From Strigamia acuminata (taxonomy: Eukaryota; Arthropoda; Chilopoda; Geophilomorpha; Linotaeniidae): a stretch of 64,000 nt of DNA. The DNA is taken from NCBI GenBank assembly GCA_949358305.1, contig CASHSZ010000145.1, positions 50,182 to 114,181 of the forward strand, given 5' to 3'. How positions within the stretch are numbered: the stretch's first letter is position 1; the number at the start of each line of letters is the position of its first letter. The translations under genes and the position numbers were made by a program. The notes beneath the pieces are model-generated. The model was not told the DNA's origin and did no database searches. It saw only the letters and a program-made list of their open reading frames with translations. Of the stretch, positions 57,399 through 64,000 are shown one piece after another.

Positions 57399-59723
57399 TC
57401 ACGGCTCCGGCGCATCCTCGGACGGCGGCTGCGGTTGAGAGGGGCCATGGAGCTCCTCTTCAGACGCAGTCGCGACCTCCGGTGCGATCTCTCGTGCGGG
57501 CCTTGCTGGGGCTGGAGAAGTTCTCGCTGCTTCCAGCACGGACCGTATGGATGGTGGCGGTGGCATCAGTCGCCTGCCTTCCGCTTCAGCTGCTGACGTC
57601 AATGGGGAAGGATGCGATCGAACCTTCTCCACCATTGGCGCAGCAGCCGTCGACACTGGCGGAAGTGGTGCGCAGTGCGCTCCCTTCTCGCCCTTCGTTG
57701 GAGTGGAACCGGGTGCGGCCTTGCGGGACTTCTTCCCCTTTCCCTTCTTCTTCCGCTCGCGTTCCACCTCCTTCCTGTGCTCATCGTACTCGGCCTCCAC
57801 CGGGTCCCAAACTTCGGCGCTGAAGTCGTCCTTGTAGGCCTTCCGCCTATGCACCTGCTTGACGATCACCTCCTCGTAAGTAGGTGGGGGTGGTGGCGAT
57901 AGTGCTGCCAGCTCCGGAGGCATCTCGATCGGGGCGGGCTCGTGGGATGCCGGTCTGAACACCCGCTGATGGCCATGGTTGTCCACCAGTTTGGGCAGAC
58001 TCGCCAGCGTCTCCACGTAGCTGCGACAGACTGATGGGTCGATGTCGGCGAAATCCGCCCCGACAGTCTCTTCTAGCGTCCATTCTTGAACCGCGAACGG
58101 TGATGGCAGATGGAGGTACCAGGCGTTCATTGCCGACCCGACCGTCCACGCGACGATCCGGACTGTCTCGAACCACCTGAGCCTCCTTGCTGCCGCCGAC
58201 GCGACAGAGGGGATACTGAGAATGATCCACATTCTCTGCCGTATCAGTGCCACCGCCCGGGTCATTCGGATGTCACTTCCCCTGGCATCTTCGAAGCGCA
58301 GGTGGAGCTCCCTCCAGCGCTTCGCCTCGGCAACCCAGAGCGCCAAAGTCTGCTCGTGCGCGTGCTCAAGACGGGGAACACCCCGTATGAGCAGCTCAGC
58401 ACAAACAACTGGGGCTCCGGGCGGCAATTCGGCGATCTCGAGCGGCGTCGGGGCCCCTACGGGCTCGAGGAACTCCGCTCCTTCCCGCTGCTCAGGAGGG
58501 CGTGGTACCTGGGCAGGTTCCTCACTCCCCGTCGCCGTTTCTAGTTCCATGTCGACCGTCTCGGGGTCGGCGAGTCGCAGAAGTTGCGCCTCAAGGGACA
58601 AGCCCTCCAAGACTGACAACTCCAGCACGTCGTCCTCCGAAACAGCCAACTGGCACTCTTCCTCCACCGAGGCAGATGACTCGCACTGCTCCATCGGCTG
58701 CTCAGCGCAAGCGCCTTGCATCTCCTGGGGAACCGGGCACTGATCTCGTGGCGTGGGCTAAGCCGACCGTCCTGCCAACGACATGAGGCTACCCCAGGTA
58801 CGGTGTGGAAGGCCGCCAGTTCCGTCAAACGAGTCGACCGGAAGGCCGAGAGCAAACGACGCGCAAGCAATCGCTCCCTCCGAGCAAGCTCCGATCACCG
58901 GCTCGTCGGAACCCATGGGGAGGTCCGAAGCGGGGGGCATAGCTGCGACAGCCTGCTCCTCGTCTCTGGACTCCCCAGTCGGCAGCTCGTTGACGTTGTC
59001 AGGGTGATCCAGAGCAACGGACACAGCCTGTGCGGCTTGTTCGCTGTCCCCAGGTTCCCTGACCAATTGGGCTACTGCCGGCACGGCAGCAGCTTCGGCC
59101 TCTTCCAACGCCTTTGCCCGTACGGCGTCGGCACGCGCCCTTCTCGCCGCCTCCTTGAAGCGGCGACGCAGACGCTTCTCTTCGCACTCCACCTGGAACG
59201 GCGTGGCCTTGGGGTGAGTGGCACGCCAATCCACCATCGCGGCCGCGTGCCGCACGGTCATCTCCTCCGTCCAAGTGGAGGGCGGTGGCTCCTGCCTCTG
59301 GCGCTTCGGGCTCGGCTGGGCTGGCGCCTCTGCAGACGCTGCTCGTCCAGCCTGAACCTGGCGCGCTGGTTGCGGGATGCTCGACGGGGCAGGCTGCTGG
59401 TCCCGAATCCTCACCGCCTCGACAGTCAGCCAACGCGGGAGAAGCGCGAAACCGTTCCTCACCAGGGTCTGTGTCCTGGACTCCCAGGAATCCACCTGCA
59501 TCCACGTCGTTGTCGGGCGGGTGTGATGACGATCTCCACCCTGCCTCGACGAATGTCGCACGAACCATCTTTGTCTGGGCACGGAGAAATGGACTAATCC
59601 GTGTCCCAAACAATTCCCGCAAGGGGACTCCCAGCCGCTGGCCGCAACCTGACACCGTTCGCCGAGGCAAACGGGACAGATGCGCCACTGGTCCGAACCA
59701 TCATCACCAGAATCTCCTGATTT
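57399..59723 (-). pseudogene. Long exon of unknown (Gag-like?) protein with one in-frame TAG
   Basis: A single frame of 775 codons runs from a TTCTTTAG acceptor at 59724 to a stop at 57399, interrupted only by TAG at 58758-58760. Upstream part (321 codons): acidic start, a Cys/His cluster I-C-P-V-C...C...C-G-N-C-x2-H, then Ala/Arg/Glu-rich helices (E-E-K-R-L-R-R-R-F-K-E-A-A-R-R-A). Downstream part (13 codons, then an ATG at 58721 and 440 residues): a Trp-rich helical region (about 125-235 from that ATG), then P-P-P-P-P-T-Y-E-E with a PPxY late-domain-like motif (P-P-T-Y, 279-282), a Lys-rich block and a Pro-rich tail. PPxY plus a helical domain and zinc cluster would suit a retroelement Gag or a spliced host protein. 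It lies 3' of the gypsy pol, the wrong order for one element. Upstream exons were not found. Broken gene, readthrough gene or sequencing error are all possible. Confidence 0.5.
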
Positions 59724-62128
59724 CTAAAGAATAAACAGAAAATAAATTAATTAATAAAACCGTCAAAACCACTGAACAACGCATGGGATTGAAAAAGAAC
59801 AATTGAAAAATAGCGTAGAGTAAAGAATGAGAATTGAGGAAATAATGGGGACAAAACTTGGCACGCGGGGGCGACCAACTCGGCCTCGCAGCGCCAAGTG
59901 CCTGATCATGCGCAGAGCGCGTGACGTAACCGGACGTTACACAACCGTCGAGGATACCGAGCTGGCGGAAGCCTAGCTTCGGCGTTCCGACGACGTGAGC
60001 GAAAGTCCTTCCTGGATTCAAGAAAATTGAACCGGGACTATGACAGAATCCTGACCGAAGCGCAGAGCTCGGTTAACGGTACGATGGTTGCTCGAGCTCC
60101 AAATACGACAAGGCAAGGGATGGTGACTCCAACGTAAATCGCAACCAACATGGCGGACCGTTCTGCACAACGGCCCGGCATGCCGGTAGTCCTTGACGTC
60201 GGCACCAAAACCCAGTCAAGTCACGAGCACACGAGCAGAACATCGATGATGACAAAGAGGATTACATTAATGAAAGCACGCGAGCGGGTGAAAAAGTGAA
60301 AAGACACCTCTTCAACCCGGAGCGAGCGAAAAGAGAAAAGAAATAATAAAACTCCAAATTAAACGTGAATAAAAAAAAACAAAACCAAACCGAACGAGAG
60401 CGAAAAACTCGAGTTCGGAGCAAAATAAGCAAAGGAGGGGTCGAAGAATAAAGAAAAGAACGAAAAGCTCCAAACAGATGCGGACTTTGATTTCTTCGAG
60501 TCGCGCCGCAGTGACGAGTGAGTCGGAAAGCGAACTTCCCGGCTCCTCTTACCGCGGCGTCGACCCCTCGCCACATGCTATTGTTCCCCTAGACTGACAG
60601 TCTCTGATCAAGCCGCCGATGACTCAAGTGACCAGCTGCGGGTCTTTGACCTCAATTAGGGACAATAGAAATGGGGATGCACAGATTCCGAGGGGTTAGG
60701 CGCGGGCCAAAAAAAAAATTAACCTCTGCCACTCTACTCGTGAATCTGTCGCCGATACCCACCTGTTTCACAGAAAAAACCGGGGACACGGCGAATGGAG
60801 GCAAAAACAACAAAAAAAAAGATAAGAGCAGCAAAAAAAAAAAATTAGAAATGTTTAATTAAAAAATTTTAAAAGAAAACTTTTACAGGAACATTGGAAG
60901 AAAACGAAGCAAGAAAATGAAACGGAAGTGATAGAAAATCAGGGAAACAATGGAATGGTAAATCGAAACCAATGCAAAAGAAAACGTTACGAAGTGTTTT
61001 GTGAGAGGGAACAGCAAAAATTTTCGGGTTTCCTCACACAAAAGTTGCTTTGAAATACTCGCCGAACACATGTTGACCGTAATCAACCGTGTTTCAGTGA
61101 AGATATTCGGATGCGGCGAGTCGAAAAACCATTCAATTCGCCAGCATCTCTAGCGGTGAGCGGCGGCCAAAGGCTGCCAGCCCGCACGCTAGTTTATACA
61201 AGATCGGGGTCCGGGTGTAAGAAAACAATCAGTCACGGGCGTAGATCGAGGGAAGAGCACAGCAAATGATGTAAAAAATTGCAGCTTACCTTCATCGATC
61301 AGAAAACACACGAAAAAACGCCTCGAAAGAAAAACGCAGACAAGAACAGTAAACTGATGTTGTCGGCTCGCTCTCACGAAAACAAGTGACACACGGGGTG
61401 ATGTCCAGAAACAAGAAACTTTGTCTAAACATAGAACAATCCCCGACCCGTGACCTGTGATTGGGTCTCACGACACCCTCACCCCTCTAATTGGTGAGAT
61501 AAACAATCCCCTAGTTGAAAGACGATCCCTTGCAACAGATGTGGAGAAAAACACCATAAAAGTTCATAAAAAAAAATTGTTTCACAACCACAGCATTTTC
61601 TCGAATTTTTTAGTGAAAAAATTCCCACGATTTTCGGGCAGTGAAAGAAAACACGCTCAAAAATTGCGGCTGTGCCGTGTAAGACCGTTGCCATGGCTAC
61701 GATCTGCCGTGATATTCGTGACGTCATAAGAGCGTCGCGAGCTCATCGGTGAAGATTGCACGTGACCGCTGAAACTGTCCTCGGGAAGTCGGTAACTAAA
61801 TCAACTTTTCCGACCAATTTTAGCAATTTTCTACCTATTTTGGCAGCATCACCTGCTTGTGACTGGTACCGATCGATCGGCGGCCACTGCGACTAGTCAC
61901 GGACCTCCCGATCGACGCACCGATTTCGCCGAGCAACAGGTGGCGTGTTTGAACATGGGTGAGTGTGATTTTAAAAAAAAAACATACAACCATTACAAAT
62001 TAGTCACCGTTCCAGGGCAATTTATTACTCCGAAATTATGTTCGTCGGCGTGACAGTAACGAGAGCGTCGTCGTGTCTACGCCTGATAAACGTTCCATCA
62101 GTTTTGAATCCGACCGGAACAAGGAAAA
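59724..62128. other. Gene-free stretch
   Basis: Mixed sequence with an intron acceptor for the preceding feature at its left edge and scattered short frames (60262-60576 on minus is Arg/Phe-rich). I see no integrase core on the minus strand downstream of the gypsy pol frame, and no LTR. Confidence 0.45.
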
Positions 62129-64000
62129 CTACGTTCCTGGCCAGAAAAATATTCGCCGCAACCTTTTCACCATGTCGGCCGCGTTGTCCTGCGCATAACG
62201 AGGATGCAGTCGAATGACGTCAAGGCAGCGATCAAGCAGTGGTGCAGGCATCAAGATTTTTACATCCGAGCCGTGCTCCGCTCTGCTTAGCGGTGTGTCG
62301 GGTGAGAACGGGGTGTTGACGCACAACTCTCCGTACCCACCGAACACGAAATCTGGTTTGTATTGCGCCATGGATGGTGGGAGTTGGGACAAAAGAAGGT
62401 TGTCTCTTTGCCCTTCATCTAACCATTTTATGACAGCGCTACAGTCCGGGTCATCTCGTTGGACCTGTCTAACCTCGTCGTAAGACATGATCGTGCCAGC
62501 GAGACTCTCCGTAACGAGCGTGTGGGCCAGCATGATTGCAGCTTCTTCCTCGGGCGTAGCCGCCGATGTCGTTTCCACGTCATCTAGGCCAACCTTTGAA
62601 AGAGCGACCGCGATCCTGTCCTCCGCACGCTTGTTAAACTTAATCGAAAATCTCACCTGTTGCAGCTGCATCGCCCATCGCACCAGGCGACCTGACGCGC
62701 TCGTTGATGACAAAAGCCAGAGCAACGCCATACAACCTGTTTCGATGACGAACTTCGAGTACGCGATGAATGGTCGAAAGGAAGCGACTGCCTGCAGAAC
62801 CGCCAGACATTCCAACTCTGATAGGCTGAACGCTGTCTCGGCGCCTTGCAGCGCACGACTCGCGTAGGCAACGGGCCTTTTGACTCCTTGATGATCCATC
62901 TGTGTGAGGACTGCTCCGAGCCCAACTCTACTTGCGGCAGCCTGGATGACAAAAGTTCTGTTGAACTCAGGCATAGGAAGCACGCTCCCACGCGCAAGAT
63001 GATCCTTGAAGAGCTGGAACACACCCTGACACTCATTAGACCAATTCCACGCAGCGCCGTCATTAAGCAGCGCTTCCAGTGGATTCGAGAGATGTTCGAG
63101 GTCCTCGATCGCCGGTGTGTCCCCGCCGAACATGCCAAGGAAGCGTCGCAGCTGAGCGACATTCCTCGGTTGCGGATAATCCACAATCGCCTGAACGCGG
63201 CGTTCGTTCGGCCGGAAACCGTACCGAGTCATCGAATAGCCCAGAAAATCCCAAGAGGTTGATAAAATACACGAACCAGACGGGCTGGCGGTCAAACAAT
63301 GCTTGCTCAACCTGCCTAGCACATCTGACAAGTGTGTTAAATGTTCTTCGAATGTTTTACTGAACACGACGATCGAGTCCAGGTAGGGCAATGCCCACTT
63401 AAACTTCGCTTCGCCGAGTACTTTGTCCATCAGTCGTTGAAACGCCATAGGAGTATTCAACAAACCGTAAGGTAACTTCACAAATTGAAAAGTACCAAGG
63501 GGTGTATAAAATGCTGTTTTAGGTCTGTCAAGCGGCGCAATCCGTAATTGGAAACACCCCATCGCCAGATCTAACGTCGAGAAAAATATACTCCCCTCCA
63601 GACAAGCCAAAATCATGGGGATCGATGGGACTTGATACCCATCCCTCTCCGTGATAGCATTCAGCTGCCTGAAATCTATACAAGCATCAAAGGTTCCATC
63701 AGGTAACATACTTACGACTGGCTGGCTCCTATAAACACTGACGCTTTCTTCTATTTCGCCCCTTTTCAGCGCATTACGCACTAAACGGCGGAGAGCTCTC
63801 GCCTCCGCTGGGCATGTGTGTTTGACTTTGCACGAGAAAGGCGGCGTATCACCCGTGGGAATTAACAACTCTACCGTTGGATGACAACCTCCCGTCTCGC
63901 TGAAGGTGTGTCCAAACTCGTCGAGAACACGAGTCAGTCTCACTTTCCGCATGTCTTCTATTTTACAGGCTTCCAATAGATCTAATTGATTGGATGACAT
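62129..64000 (-). CDS. Ty3/gypsy-type Pol fragment (RT-RNase H) with substituted catalytic residues
   Basis: 624 codons open from the window edge (an ATG lies exactly at 64000, but the frame may continue) to a stop right after F-F-W-P-G-T. RT: F-D-A-C-I-D-F-R-Q-L-N (104-114), first catalytic Asp in S-T-L-D144-L, then Y-L-D208-S209 where Y-x-D-D is expected. Thumb/connection: F-L-G-M-F (287-291). RNase H: V-I-Q-A-A355-A-S where T-D-A-S is expected, E397 kept, T-G422 where T-D is expected, A-V465-A-L-S where A-D-A-L-S is expected. So one RT and three RNase H acidic residues are gone although 624 codons are open. The region resembling the integrase zinc site (L-H-P-R-Y...F-F-W-P-G) lacks its second His, and the frame ends before the integrase core. 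Either a decaying element or a co-opted, non-enzymatic protein. Confidence 0.85.
   Translation of the reverse strand: MSSNQLDLLEACKIEDMRKVRLTRVLDEFGHTFSETGGCHPTVELLIPTGDTPPFSCKVKHTCPAEARALRRLVRNALKRGEIEESVSVYRSQPVVSMLPDGTFDACIDFRQLNAITERDGYQVPSIPMILACLEGSIFFSTLDLAMGCFQLRIAPLDRPKTAFYTPLGTFQFVKLPYGLLNTPMAFQRLMDKVLGEAKFKWALPYLDSIVVFSKTFEEHLTHLSDVLGRLSKHCLTASPSGSCILSTSWDFLGYSMTRYGFRPNERRVQAIVDYPQPRNVAQLRRFLGMFGGDTPAIEDLEHLSNPLEALLNDGAAWNWSNECQGVFQLFKDHLARGSVLPMPEFNRTFVIQAAASRVGLGAVLTQMDHQGVKRPVAYASRALQGAETAFSLSELECLAVLQAVASFRPFIAYSKFVIETGCMALLWLLSSTSASGRLVRWAMQLQQVRFSIKFNKRAEDRIAVALSKVGLDDVETTSAATPEEEAAIMLAHTLVTESLAGTIMSYDEVRQVQRDDPDCSAVIKWLDEGQRDNLLLSQLPPSMAQYKPDFVFGGYGELCVNTPFSPDTPLSRAEHGSDVKILMPAPLLDRCLDVIRLHPRYAQDNAADMVKRLRRIFFWPGT

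Noticed and set aside
62214-63262. Plus-strand frames of about 90-140 codons
   Set aside because: Antisense to the gypsy RT-RNase H frame, whose motifs are clear.

Overview
The window is eukaryotic nuclear DNA, most likely from an invertebrate animal; the species cannot be named from sequence alone. Genes are split by short GT-AG introns with T-rich acceptors, CpG and CGCG runs are abundant (so no sign of methylation-driven CpG loss), simple repeats (TTTA, GA, CAA, GATT, GTTT) are dense, and there are LTR retrotransposons, a piggyBac transposase gene and a hAT-type MITE. Nothing prokaryotic is present. All multi-exon models below were assembled by eye from donor/acceptor sites; each keeps one open frame across every junction, but none has transcript support.

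Layout. 1-700: a 76-bp tandem repeat, then an inverted copy of a dispersed repeat. 2.8-22.2 kb: a compact gene cluster holding a nine-exon zinc-finger/PHD gene (2785-6344, +), a six-exon piggyBac transposase gene (7440-9760, +), a coiled-coil gene with octapeptide repeats (9996-11350, -), a small coiled-coil gene (12567-13128, -), an alanine-rich gene (14553-15186, +) and a 13-exon zinc-finger gene (16192-22198, -). 22.7-27.6 kb: a MITE, a possible spliced transcript and the first repeat array. 28.3-37.7 kb: two more paralogous coiled-coil genes, a retropepsin-like gene without its catalytic triad, a gene with tandemly duplicated exons, and an intronless thymidine kinase. 38-49.5 kb: arrays of a roughly 1-kb repeat family with a conserved hairpin, interrupted at 41.3-45.5 kb by three spliced genes, including a third zinc-finger paralogue. 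49.5-56.3 kb: a young, intact Ty1/copia element on the minus strand. 56.3-64 kb: sequence of different character (no TTTA microsatellites) with a long exon of unknown function broken by one in-frame TAG, and the RT/RNase H part of a Ty3/gypsy polyprotein with several catalytic acidic residues replaced.

What ties it together. Three genes share a pair of degenerate C-x2-C...H-x4-H fingers with the same intron between the fingers; three others share a two-exon basic/coiled-coil/acidic layout, two of them with a matching C-terminal SD-x-SME motif. I recognise neither family. Together with a multi-intron piggyBac gene, a retropepsin lacking D-T-G and a pol lacking RT/RNase H residues, the window looks like a fast-evolving accessory region rich in lineage-specific genes and in transposon proteins that may have been co-opted or are decaying.
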